DNA of 64,000 nucleotides. Origin: Neobacillus sp. OS1-2 (lineage in GTDB: Bacteria > Bacillota > Bacilli > Bacillales > Cytobacillaceae). The DNA lies in NCBI RefSeq assembly GCF_030915505.1, contig NZ_CP133265.1, forward strand, positions 4,306,001-4,370,000. Direction: 5' to 3'. The notes below the pieces were generated by a model, which made no database searches, was not told the origin of the DNA, and saw only the letters and a program-made list of their open reading frames with translations. Both the position numbers and the translations under genes were made by a program. Every line of letters begins with the position of its first letter. The stretch's first letter is position 1. This document shows, piece after piece, positions 1 through 7,889 of this stretch.

Positions 1-2
1 TG

Positions 3-1259
3 ATTCAACTTTTGGAAGAACTGCAAAATAAAATAATTGTCTCAAATAATGTAGTGAAAGAACACGATACGAACAAGATGGTTCGTTCTTTAATTAGCGG
101 AGATACAGTGTTATTAATCAATGGGTATGACATTTCTTTAATTATTGATTCAAAAGGCATGCAAATGAGATCTATTTCCGAACCCGAATCTGCAAGGGTG
201 GTACGGGGACCACGGGAAGGATTTACTGAAGCAATTATGACAAATCTAAGTTTAATAAGGAGAATCATAAATAATCAGGACCTAAAGATGAAATTTAAAG
301 AGATTGGCAAAAGGACGCATACCAAAACATGTATATGCTATATCGAGGGCTTGGCCTCTACAGAAATAATAACTGAACTCGAAAAGCGACTGGATGCGAT
401 TGAACTTGATGCGATATTAGACTCCGGTTACATACAAGAATTGATAGACGATGCTCCATTTTCACCATTTGAGACCGTTGGTTATAGCGAAAGGCCAGAT
501 GTGATTGCAGCAAAATTATTAGAAGGAAGGATAGCCCTTGTCGTAGATGGAAGTCCCTTTGTATTGACAGTACCATACATATTAATTGAAGGCTGGCATG
601 CAAATGAAGACTATTATAATAATTATATATTTGCAACCTTTAACAGACTTCTCAGAATGACAGGAGCATTTGTAGCAACGGGGTTACCAGCTATTTTTTT
701 AGCCATTACGTGTTTTCATCAGGAAATGCTGCCAACTCCATTACTGATTAGTATATCCGCATCTCGTATGGGCGTTCCTTTTCCAAGCATTGTCTCATTG
801 ATTGGTATGCTATTAGTATTTGATATTATTCGAGAAGCAGGAATTAGGATGCCAGCCCCGATAGGTCAAGCTGTTAATATTGTAGGAACATTAGTGTTGG
901 GACAGGCTGTCGTGGAAGCAAAGTTAATCAGTGCGCCTGTCGTCATCATTACTGCTTTATCGGGGATAATGACATTATTAAGCCCTACCATGATAGGAAT
1001 TGTTGTTTTAGCGCGGTTCTTTTTATTGTTTTTATCAGCAGTTATGGGTATATATGGATATATATTTGGAATGATATTAATTATAATTCATGTTTTGAAT
1101 ATTCGCTCCTTTGGTGTTCCTTACTTGTTAGGTATGACAACTGTGAAGAATCATAATAGTCAAGACATTTGGATTCGGGTACCATGGTGGTCTATGACCC
1201 TAAGACCAAAAATTATAGGCGCTAAAAACTTGGTAAGACAAAGTAGAAAAAACAGGTAG
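3..1259 (+). CDS. Spore germinant receptor A subunit (GerA/GerAA family), 5' partial
   Basis: Membrane subunit of a germinant receptor in the spore inner membrane. The reading frame is open to the window edge (Ile-Gln-Leu-Leu-Glu before the first TTG at 12). GerAA proteins are usually about 480-500 residues, so roughly the first 70 are missing and this is not a short gene. A soluble N-terminal domain occupies about the first 210 residues and carries the family-typical 'EPESARVVRGPREGFTE' stretch. Four to five hydrophobic segments follow, including the 'ETVGYSERPD' and 'IREAGIRMP' regions. It is the first visible gene of an A-C-small protein-B operon. The germinant cannot be told from sequence. 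Family call very confident; which GerA paralogue it is stays open. Confidence 0.95.
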   Translation: MQLLEELQNKIIVSNNVVKEHDTNKMVRSLISGDTVLLINGYDISLIIDSKGMQMRSISEPESARVVRGPREGFTEAIMTNLSLIRRIINNQDLKMKFKEIGKRTHTKTCICYIEGLASTEIITELEKRLDAIELDAILDSGYIQELIDDAPFSPFETVGYSERPDVIAAKLLEGRIALVVDGSPFVLTVPYILIEGWHANEDYYNNYIFATFNRLLRMTGAFVATGLPAIFLAITCFHQEMLPTPLLISISASRMGVPFPSIVSLIGMLLVFDIIREAGIRMPAPIGQAVNIVGTLVLGQAVVEAKLISAPVVIITALSGIMTLLSPTMIGIVVLARFFLLFLSAVMGIYGYIFGMILIIIHVLNIRSFGVPYLLGMTTVKNHNSQDIWIRVPWWSMTLRPKIIGAKNLVRQSRKNR

Positions 1260-1272
1260 GTATAGTTTCTAT

Positions 1273-2412
1273 ATGAGAATTAAAAAATGCTTATTAACGA
1301 TTACTACCATACTTTGCTTCGCCATTCTTTCTGGATGTTGGAATTACCGAGAAATTGAGGATTTGGTCGTTGTCGGGGGGGTAGCCATCGATAAAGGAAA
1401 GGATGGTCGGATCTACCTTACGGTTGAAACTATTCAAATGGAAGCTGGGGCAGAACATCCAACTCAATCCAAAAGTTTTACTATAAGTGGAAAGACTATT
1501 TTTGATGCAGTTCGAAACGAAATTGCATTAACGGGAAAAAGATTATATTGGAGTCACAATAAGGCCGTGATTATCAGTCAGGATATTGCGAAGGAAGGAA
1601 TTCTAGAGATACTTGATTGGTTTCACCGAGATTCTGAAACGAGAGCGGATATTAATATTCTTGTATCAAAAGAGAAAACGGCAAGGGAAATCCTTTTGGG
1701 CGAACCAGCTCCCAAGGAAATAGTGTCTTTAGCATTAGAAGAAATGCTTAAAAATCAGAAGTCATTAAACAAAGCCCCTGTTGTGAAAATATGGAAGGTT
1801 ATTAATGAAATTGAGGCATCTGGAGTTGTCACCGCTTTACCGGTGGTGGCATTACAAAAAAGATTACCTAAAATGAATGGGACGGCCATTTTTAATAAGG
1901 ATAAACTGATAGGATTCTTAGATGGCGAGGAAACGGAAGCTTTCTTATTTGTTCGAGATGAAATTAGCGGAGGATTACTCGTAGTGGGTAAAGAAGACGA
2001 CATTACATCTTCACAAATTTCCTTAGAAATTTTTAAAAGTAAAACGAATCTCAAACCCACTATTAATAAGGCTGACATTAAAATGAACGTCAATATCGAT
2101 ACCACCGTTACGATAGATGAAATTAACGGCAAAAAGAACTATATGGAAGAACGTAAAAAAGACTTACTGGAAAAGAGTTTTGAAAAAATAGTAAGTCAAC
2201 GAGTAGAGAAAGTTATTAAACATGTACAAAGTGAATACAAGGTTGATATTTTTGGCTTTGGAGAAAAAATTCGAGAAGAGGATCCACAGGTATGGAATCA
2301 AATTAAATCATCATGGGAAAATAAGTTTCAAGATTTACCGGTTAATGTTACATCGAATGTCCATATAAAAGGTAGTGGTATGCTTGCAGAGCCGTTAAAA
2401 AGGGGAGATTAA
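1273..2412 (+). CDS. Germinant receptor C subunit, lipoprotein (Ger(x)C family)
   Basis: Lipoprotein subunit of the germinant receptor, anchored on the outer face of the spore inner membrane. A basic N-terminus and hydrophobic stretch lead to the lipobox ILSGC with lipid-accepting Cys22, followed by 'WNYREIEDL', the usual GerAC mature start. At 379 residues it is of normal length. It starts 13 bases after the A subunit stop, so the two are co-transcribed. The C-terminal half carries a Lys/Glu-rich helix typical of domain 3. No damage seen. Confidence 0.95.
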   Translation: MRIKKCLLTITTILCFAILSGCWNYREIEDLVVVGGVAIDKGKDGRIYLTVETIQMEAGAEHPTQSKSFTISGKTIFDAVRNEIALTGKRLYWSHNKAVIISQDIAKEGILEILDWFHRDSETRADINILVSKEKTAREILLGEPAPKEIVSLALEEMLKNQKSLNKAPVVKIWKVINEIEASGVVTALPVVALQKRLPKMNGTAIFNKDKLIGFLDGEETEAFLFVRDEISGGLLVVGKEDDITSSQISLEIFKSKTNLKPTINKADIKMNVNIDTTVTIDEINGKKNYMEERKKDLLEKSFEKIVSQRVEKVIKHVQSEYKVDIFGFGEKIREEDPQVWNQIKSSWENKFQDLPVNVTSNVHIKGSGMLAEPLKRGD

Positions 2413-2428
2413 CCTGTTTGTAATTCCT

Positions 2429-2623
2429 TTGGTCGTATATGCTGTTTTATTCATGTATGAGTTTATTCCCTTATATAAACAAAAGTATTGGCAAGACTTC
2501 TGGTTAAATGCCATTTTGGGTTTATGTTCTTTTACAGTTGCTTTAGTCTTAAGTTTTGGGGGGAAAATACCTAGCCCTGCTATCCCCATACAAAACGTAA
2601 TTGAGTCATTGTTTGGAAAGTAG
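2429..2623 (+). CDS. Small two-helix membrane protein of the ger operon (D-subunit-like)
   Basis: About 64 residues, essentially two hydrophobic segments around a short loop ('EFIPLYKQKYW'). Small proteins of this sort, called D subunits, are encoded in many ger operons and are reported to modulate receptor function. The assignment rests on position and topology rather than a diagnostic motif. The frame stays open back to the C-subunit stop and has no ATG near its 5' end. The TTG at 2429 is the first usual start codon, but CTG at 2414 or ATT at 2408 cannot be excluded. It lies 2 bases before the B-subunit region, so it is translated from the same mRNA. Confidence 0.7.
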   Translation: MVVYAVLFMYEFIPLYKQKYWQDFWLNAILGLCSFTVALVLSFGGKIPSPAIPIQNVIESLFGK

Positions 2624-2631
2624 GTTTGGGA

Positions 2632-3741
2632 ATGCGGAAGGAACGAATAACAGATAAAGAAGCAACCTGCATATTAATCATATTTTACATAGGAAGTTCA
2701 TTTATTCTTGGTGTTGGGACAGGGGCGAAAAATGATGCGTGGATAAGTGTTTTATTGGGGGTATCCCTATCAATCCCCATTGTTCTAGTTTACGGGAGGC
2801 TCCTTTCACTTTTTCCCGAGAAAGGACTATATGATATTGTCGATCAAATTTTTGGAAAAGTGATTGGCAAATTAGTTGCCATCATTTATATTTGGTATAC
2901 ATTTCACCTAGGGGCACTAATTATGCGGAATTTTGGGGAGTTTATTAATACCTCAGCTATGCCTGAAACCCCTCTTTTTGTTCCCATTTTGTGCTTAGGT
3001 ATAGTCAGTATTGTTGCTGTAAGGTCAGGCATTGAAGTGATTGGAAGAATAAGTGCCACAAGTCTTCCATTCTTATTGTTTATTATCGTTGTGGTTCAAT
3101 TTATGGGTATACCCCAATTACATTTTCATTATATTAAACCCATTCTCGGTAATGGATTTTCGCCCATTATGAAAGCGGGATTTTCTACATTTGCATTCCC
3201 TTTTGCAGAATCTGTGGTGTTACTGGGTGCTTTTTTTTCATTAAAAACAAAAGTATCACCGCTTAAGATTTTTCTGAAGGGAACTGTTTTTGCAGGATTG
3301 TTAATTTTCTTCATAACGTTACGTAATATTCTTATTTTAGGAGGGATCCTTCCTAAACTTTATTTTCCCGCGCATGTTGCGGTGAGTAGAATTATTATTG
3401 GGGATTTTTTGCAAAGAATTGAGCTAACCGTGGCAGTCATTTTTATATTTGGTGTATTTATTAAAGGCAGTATTTGCTTATTGGTTTGCAGTATTGGATT
3501 TGCTAAGTTATTCAATTTACACGATTATCGCTCCATTGTAATCCAGAATGGTCTATTAATGATTTTTTTTGCTTATACAATTTATGATAGTATTTTTGAA
3601 ATGCGAAAATGGGCGTTTGAAATCTATACCTATTACGCATTTCCGTTTCAAGTAATTATTCCATTACTCATGCTAGTAATTGCCGAGATAAAAGTAAGAG
3701 TAGATAAGAAACAATCCACTAATTCAATTGAATCGGGCTAG
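2632..3741 (+). CDS. Germinant receptor B subunit (GerAB family, APC-type fold)
   Basis: Integral membrane subunit, related to APC-superfamily transporters and considered the germinant-binding subunit. About ten hydrophobic segments are visible over 369 residues, with the family-typical start 'ITDKEATCILIIFYIGSSFILG'-like region and a central 'AFPFAESVVLLG' helix. I place the start at ATG 2632 because GGAAAGTAGG ends 7 bases upstream; a TTG at 2626 is the alternative. It completes the receptor operon. No clear terminator follows. Confidence 0.93.
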   Translation: MRKERITDKEATCILIIFYIGSSFILGVGTGAKNDAWISVLLGVSLSIPIVLVYGRLLSLFPEKGLYDIVDQIFGKVIGKLVAIIYIWYTFHLGALIMRNFGEFINTSAMPETPLFVPILCLGIVSIVAVRSGIEVIGRISATSLPFLLFIIVVVQFMGIPQLHFHYIKPILGNGFSPIMKAGFSTFAFPFAESVVLLGAFFSLKTKVSPLKIFLKGTVFAGLLIFFITLRNILILGGILPKLYFPAHVAVSRIIIGDFLQRIELTVAVIFIFGVFIKGSICLLVCSIGFAKLFNLHDYRSIVIQNGLLMIFFAYTIYDSIFEMRKWAFEIYTYYAFPFQVIIPLLMLVIAEIKVRVDKKQSTNSIESG

Positions 3742-3795
3742 TTTATTTTGGCTTTGTTCCCTTTACGGAATTATGGGTAGGAATTTTTAAAGAAA

Positions 3796-3859
3796 CCTCG
3801 AAATAATTATTACGGAAAAGATTTATCGATAAAGTCATTTTAAACTAACTATTTCGAGG
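3796..3859 (+). promoter_or_regulatory. 14-bp inverted repeat ending in the RBS of the GNAT gene
   Basis: CCTCGAAATAATTA at 3796-3809 is matched by its inverse TAACTATTTCGAGG at 3846-3859 with one mismatch, around a 36-base loop. The right arm runs into GAGGGGAG, the ribosome binding site of the TTG start at 3875. Folding in the mRNA would partly sequester the ribosome binding site. No T-tract follows, so it is not an ordinary terminator. A DNA operator is the alternative. Confidence 0.45.
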
Positions 3860-3874
3860 GGAGAACAGAATTAA

Positions 3875-4735
3875 TTGAAACTAGAAAATACTATTCGCTA
3901 TTACTGTTGTACAGAAGTAAAGGATCAGTTTATCTACCAAGCCTTTCATACTGGGTTTTCCGATTATATCATTAAGATGGATATAGCTGAGGATGTATTT
4001 CTCGCCCGCTTCTTTGGTCCTGAAGGGAATAAGAGAGAGAACTCCTTTATTGCCTTTGATCAAGATGAACCAGTAGGTGTCATTCTTGGTGGGATAAAGA
4101 TATATGAAGGCATTCAAACGATGAGATGCGGTACATTAGCGATTCATCCAGCCTATAGAGGTAGAGGAATTAGTCAGAAACTGTTTGAACTTCACAAACA
4201 AGAGGCAATGAAACACGGCTGTAAACAGTTATTTCTTGAAGTGATTGTCGGCAATGATCGGGCGGTTCGGTTTTATGAAAAGCTTGGCTATGAGAAAATC
4301 TATGATCTTGTCTACTATACTCTTGAAGATTTATCATTGTTGGAAAAACCAGACTCAGAGATTTTTATTAATCGAATCGATTTTGAAGAGTTCAAGCAAG
4401 CAGTAGGAAACTGGGACTATCATATTAATTGGCAGAATGATCTCGACTATATCGAACAAACTAGGAATATCTCATATTATCATGCTAGGAGAGAAGACGG
4501 CTTGGCAGGATGTTTAGCCATTTCAGCAGCCGGAACCATCCATTTTTTAATGGTCGATAGGAAAGAAAGAGGGAAGGGCGTAGGGACACAGCTTTTGCAA
4601 ACAGCCGGTCATGAGCTCCATCTATCCAAAATGTCGGCAGGTTTTCCCAATAACAGCCTTCTTGAGGGATTTTTTAAGAAGCAAGGTTTTAAAAAGGGAG
4701 TGCTGAAACAATTTGAGATGTATTTACTGCTTTAA
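3875..4735 (+). CDS. GNAT-family N-acetyltransferase, probably two GNAT domains
   Basis: Predicted cytosolic acetyl-CoA-dependent acetyltransferase of 286 residues. The first half has the acetyl-CoA pyrophosphate loop 'HPAYRGRGISQKL' and the GNAT 'NDRAVRFYEKLGYEK' strand-helix. The C-terminal half repeats the pattern in weaker form ('VDRKERGKGVGTQLL' and a final 'FFKKQGFKKG'), so it looks like a tandem GNAT protein. Start TTG at 3875 has GAGGGGAG 11 bases upstream. The acceptor substrate is unknown. The inverted repeat upstream suggests its own regulation. Confidence 0.88.
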   Translation: MKLENTIRYYCCTEVKDQFIYQAFHTGFSDYIIKMDIAEDVFLARFFGPEGNKRENSFIAFDQDEPVGVILGGIKIYEGIQTMRCGTLAIHPAYRGRGISQKLFELHKQEAMKHGCKQLFLEVIVGNDRAVRFYEKLGYEKIYDLVYYTLEDLSLLEKPDSEIFINRIDFEEFKQAVGNWDYHINWQNDLDYIEQTRNISYYHARREDGLAGCLAISAAGTIHFLMVDRKERGKGVGTQLLQTAGHELHLSKMSAGFPNNSLLEGFFKKQGFKKGVLKQFEMYLLL

Positions 4736-4988
4736 TCATAAGAGATGAACGGTTTCCGTATTTGCCATTCAAGCGGATGGAAGGCTGGTTAGATTGCAGG
4801 TCGCAGCTTGGAACAACATTTCTTATCTGGGTTCACAAGCGTTAGCTGTTCTTTGATGGACTTAGTCCTTACGGTAACACCTCCAGAGCAAAGTTCCTAT
4901 ACGTTTAGGTAATATTTTTTAAAAATTTGGAATAGAATTTAGTCAGTACTCCAATTTTCGAATCTTCATGGGAAGGAGGCGATATTGG

Positions 4989-5159
4989 ATGTGGCAACTT
5001 TGGCTTTCTGGATTAATTGGTATTTGGTTAGTCTGTTCATCTTGGGTATACGATTTCGCTGACAACTCCGGTGCCTTTTGGAACAATATCATTTTTGGGA
5101 TTATTATTCTTATTTTATCAATTTGGGTGGGGAATAAAGATAAAAGCAATACCCCTTGA
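4989..5159 (+). CDS. Small membrane protein with an SPW repeat
   Basis: 56-residue protein with two hydrophobic helices. 'SGLIGIWLVCSSWVYDF' followed by 'AFWNNIIFGIIILIL' fits one SPW-type repeat (PF03779 pattern: Gly-x-Trp-Leu, Ser-x-Trp, then Trp-Asn and a Gly-rich helix). I choose ATG 4989 because GGAAGGAGG at 4971-4979 sits 9 bases upstream; an in-frame ATG at 4968 would put this ribosome binding site inside the gene. Stand-alone gene with its own terminator. Function of such proteins is not established. Confidence 0.7.
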   Translation: MWQLWLSGLIGIWLVCSSWVYDFADNSGAFWNNIIFGIIILILSIWVGNKDKSNTP

Positions 5160-5204
5160 TTAGCGTTAGCAGGCTGTTTGAGTGGTTCATATTGGAGTAC
5201 TAAG

Positions 5205-5225
5205 CCCTCTTTATGGAGGGTTTTT
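5205..5225 (+). terminator. Intrinsic terminator after the SPW protein gene
   Basis: CCCTC at 5205-5209 pairs with GAGGG at 5216-5220, followed directly by TTTTT and more T-rich sequence. Confidence 0.75.
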
Positions 5226-5336
5226 CTTTTAGCCTTAAGAAAGTAGATGCGGGGTTATTGAACAAGTGACAAGATTATTTTTGTAGGTGATTTCATTCTG
5301 TGACATAATGGTATCTGAAATAAGGAGTGATTAAAC

Positions 5337-6041
5337 ATGCAAAAGATCATGATTGTTGAGGATGATCCTAAAATTGCCGAACATTTGAAAACACACATTG
5401 AAAAATATGGCTATGATGTGACGTGTGTGATTGATTTTGAACATGTCATGAAGGCATTTTATGAGATAAATCCAGATCTGGTTCTTTTAGATATTAATTT
5501 ACCAAGTTTTGATGGGTATTATTGGTGCAGGCAGATTCGGAAGGAGTCAGTGTGTCCTGTGATTTTTATCTCGGCTCGGATTGGGGAGATGGATCAGGTG
5601 ATGGCATTAGAGAATGGTGGCGATGATTATATGACCAAGCCGTTTAGTGCGGAAATTGTGATGGCTAAAATCCGTAGTCAGCTGCGCCGTGCATATGGGG
5701 AATATGCCAACATTCATAAGGATCGGGTAGTAGAAAACGCGGGTCTTACATTCTTTCCGGAACGAATGGAGATGACCTTTGGCACCAAAACTATTTCCTT
5801 ATCAAAAAATGAAGCAGATATTATTGAAAGCTTAATGGAACGGTATCCGCGGGTGGCTGGTCGTGAAGATTTACTAGAGAAGCTTTGGGATGACCAAAGC
5901 TATGTCGATGAAAATACATTGAATGTGAATATCACGAGGGTTCGGAAAAAGTTTCAGGAAATTGGATTACAAGATGCCGTGGAAACAGTAAGAGGGGCAG
6001 GGTATCGGTTAACCCTTTCATGGAAGGAAGATCAGGGATGA
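5337..6041 (+). CDS. bceR: BceR-like response regulator (OmpR family)
   Basis: DNA-binding response regulator of 234 residues. The receiver domain has the acidic pair in 'VEDD' (about 8-10), phospho-acceptor Asp52 in 'LVLLDINLP', a 'FISAR' switch strand and Lys in 'TKPF'. The C-terminal winged helix contains 'ENTLNVNITRVRKKF' and ends 'ETVRGAGYRL'. The order regulator, short-sensor kinase, ABC ATPase, large permease marks a Bce-type peptide-antibiotic module. Its predicted binding box is present upstream of bceA. The ATG follows AAGGAG at good spacing. The exact drug cannot be inferred. Confidence 0.92.
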   Translation: MQKIMIVEDDPKIAEHLKTHIEKYGYDVTCVIDFEHVMKAFYEINPDLVLLDINLPSFDGYYWCRQIRKESVCPVIFISARIGEMDQVMALENGGDDYMTKPFSAEIVMAKIRSQLRRAYGEYANIHKDRVVENAGLTFFPERMEMTFGTKTISLSKNEADIIESLMERYPRVAGREDLLEKLWDDQSYVDENTLNVNITRVRKKFQEIGLQDAVETVRGAGYRLTLSWKEDQG

Positions 6042-7039
6042 GATTGTTTTTTAAGGAGTATTCCTTACTAATTGTTGTACAAGCTGTTCAATTGGTTATC
6101 ATCCTTTCTATCTTTTGGCTTGATGGATATCGCGATATCAAGCTGTTTTTTTATGCTGCATTCCTTAGCTTTTTCATTCTTGGCTGTTATCTAACTTATT
6201 ATTATGTATCCCGTCAGAAGCTGTACCAGCGTTTGAATCAGCCGTTAGAGTCACTAGATGACAGCTTTCAAAAAACAGATCAAGCACCGATTTCAATCGC
6301 TTTTGACCAGGTGCTGCGTAACCAATACATACTTTTTCAAAGTCAATTAGAATCCGCCGAAAGAGAACAGGCGGAGCATCGGAAGTTTATGGATCAATGG
6401 GTTCATCAGATGAAAACCCCTTTGTCGGTGATAGAACTTACTGCCCAAAATTTAGATGAACCCGAATCCTCCAGCATCCGAGAAGAAACCGATCGGATGA
6501 AAACAGGCTTGAACACGGTCCTCTATATGGCACGGCTAAGAACGATTGAGCAGGATTTTCATATTAAACCGGTGAATCTTGTGCCATTGGTGGTTGAAGT
6601 GAACGGAGAGCATAAACGCGTTTATATTCGTAACAACGTCTATCCTAAGCTAGAAGTGGAAAAGGAAGGAGTGACGGTGGCGACCGATGAAAAGTGGCTG
6701 TTTTTTATCCTCTCTCAGCTTATCAATAATGCCGTAAAATATTCTTCCGAAACCAGTAATCGCATTGTCATTTCCATTTATGAAAGAGGGAAAGAAGCCA
6801 TTTTGGAAGTAAAAGACTTTGGAATAGGCATTCCTGAAGCAGATAAACGGCGGATATTTGATCCCTTTTATACTGGAGAAAATGGCAGGAAATTTCGAGA
6901 GTCCACGGGTATGGGACTGTATTTGACGAAGGAGACACTAAACATCCTTGGGCACAAGATTGAAATGGAGTCAGAAGTGGGGAAAGGGTCAACCTTTCGC
7001 ATTATTTTTTCAGAAACTCAAAACCTTACAAGCTTGTAA
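6038..7039 (+). CDS. bceS: BceS-like intramembrane-sensing histidine kinase
   Basis: Two N-terminal transmembrane helices with almost no external loop (about residues 8-60), the hallmark of intramembrane-sensing kinases that read the state of their cognate ABC transporter. Then comes the H-box 'VHQMKTPLSVIEL' (His about 123), N-box 'LINNAVKYS', G1 'DFGIGI', F-box 'DPFYTGENGR' and G2 'GMGLYL'. The start ATG 6038 overlaps the bceR stop (ATGA) and has GGAAGGAAG 7 bases before it; an ATG at 6020 would swallow that site. 333 residues, normal length, intact. Confidence 0.92.
   Translation: MRLFFKEYSLLIVVQAVQLVIILSIFWLDGYRDIKLFFYAAFLSFFILGCYLTYYYVSRQKLYQRLNQPLESLDDSFQKTDQAPISIAFDQVLRNQYILFQSQLESAEREQAEHRKFMDQWVHQMKTPLSVIELTAQNLDEPESSSIREETDRMKTGLNTVLYMARLRTIEQDFHIKPVNLVPLVVEVNGEHKRVYIRNNVYPKLEVEKEGVTVATDEKWLFFILSQLINNAVKYSSETSNRIVISIYERGKEAILEVKDFGIGIPEADKRRIFDPFYTGENGRKFRESTGMGLYLTKETLNILGHKIEMESEVGKGSTFRIIFSETQNLTSL
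7026..7039 (+). promoter_or_regulatory. BceR-type operator upstream of bceA
   Basis: TTACA-AGCT-TGTAA is a perfect match to the TnACA-N4-TGTAA inverted repeat bound by BceR-type regulators. It overlaps the last codons and stop of bceS. A candidate -10, TATACT, lies at 7085-7090, giving bceAB its own inducible promoter besides read-through from bceRS. Confidence 0.75.
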
Positions 7040-7124
7040 GGAAAGTGAAAGAAGAATCGATAGTTTAGCTAGCAATAAGCAAGGTATACTAATCACAGAT
7101 CAGAAAGAGGAAGGGGATCTTGTG

Positions 7125-7889
7125 ATGTTGGATGTAAAACAGGTTAGTAAAATTTATGAAGGTAAAATTGCCTATAAAGCATTAAACAATATTAATTTAT
7201 CTATTGAAGATGGGGAATTTGTTGGCATCATGGGGCCTTCCGGGAGTGGGAAAACGACCCTTTTGAACATGATTGCTACGATTGATGAACCAACTACAGG
7301 TGAGATATTGATCAATGGAAAGAATCCACATCGTCTCAATAGAGAGGACTTGGCAAGATTCCGAAGACGTGAACTTGGGTTTGTTTTCCAAGACTTCAAT
7401 TTGCTCCACACCTTAACCGTGGAGGAAAATATTGTCCTTCCGTTGACTCTCGATGGAAAAAAGGTGAAGGAGATGAAGCAAAAGGCGTGTGTTATCGCGG
7501 AGAAATTGGGAATTACCCCTATTATGAACAAGCGCACCTATGAAATCTCCGGTGGTCAGGCTCAAAGGGTAGCTGTGGCAAGGGCGATGATTCATATTCC
7601 CAAGATGCTCCTTGCTGATGAACCGACTGGTAATCTTGATTCGAAGTCGTCGAAGGATGTTATGGAGATGTTGGAATCGATCAATAAAAATGAGTCGACA
7701 ACGATGTTATTGGTGACCCATGATCCACAAGCTGCAAGTTATTGCAATCGAGTGATTTTTATCCGAGATGGAGCATTTTTTTCAGAAATTCATCGCGGCG
7801 ATAATCGCCAAGCCTTTTTCCAAAGAATTATCGATACACTTTCTTTACTAGGAGGGGATGGCCATGACCTTTCGCAGATTCGCGTTTAA
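7125..7889 (+). CDS. bceA: BceA-like ABC transporter ATP-binding protein
   Basis: ATPase of the Bce-type transporter, 254 residues. Walker A 'GPSGSGKTT', Q-loop 'FVFQDFNLL', signature 'EISGGQAQRVAVARA' (ISGGQ rather than LSGGQ), Walker B 'MLLADEPTGNLD' and the H-loop 'VTHD' are all present. The start is ATG 7125, after AGAGGAAGGGGA; the same frame stays open upstream into bceS but that extension has no homology pattern. It overlaps the permease gene start by 26 bases, implying translational coupling. Confidence 0.93.
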   Translation: MLDVKQVSKIYEGKIAYKALNNINLSIEDGEFVGIMGPSGSGKTTLLNMIATIDEPTTGEILINGKNPHRLNREDLARFRRRELGFVFQDFNLLHTLTVEENIVLPLTLDGKKVKEMKQKACVIAEKLGITPIMNKRTYEISGGQAQRVAVARAMIHIPKMLLADEPTGNLDSKSSKDVMEMLESINKNESTTMLLVTHDPQAASYCNRVIFIRDGAFFSEIHRGDNRQAFFQRIIDTLSLLGGDGHDLSQIRV

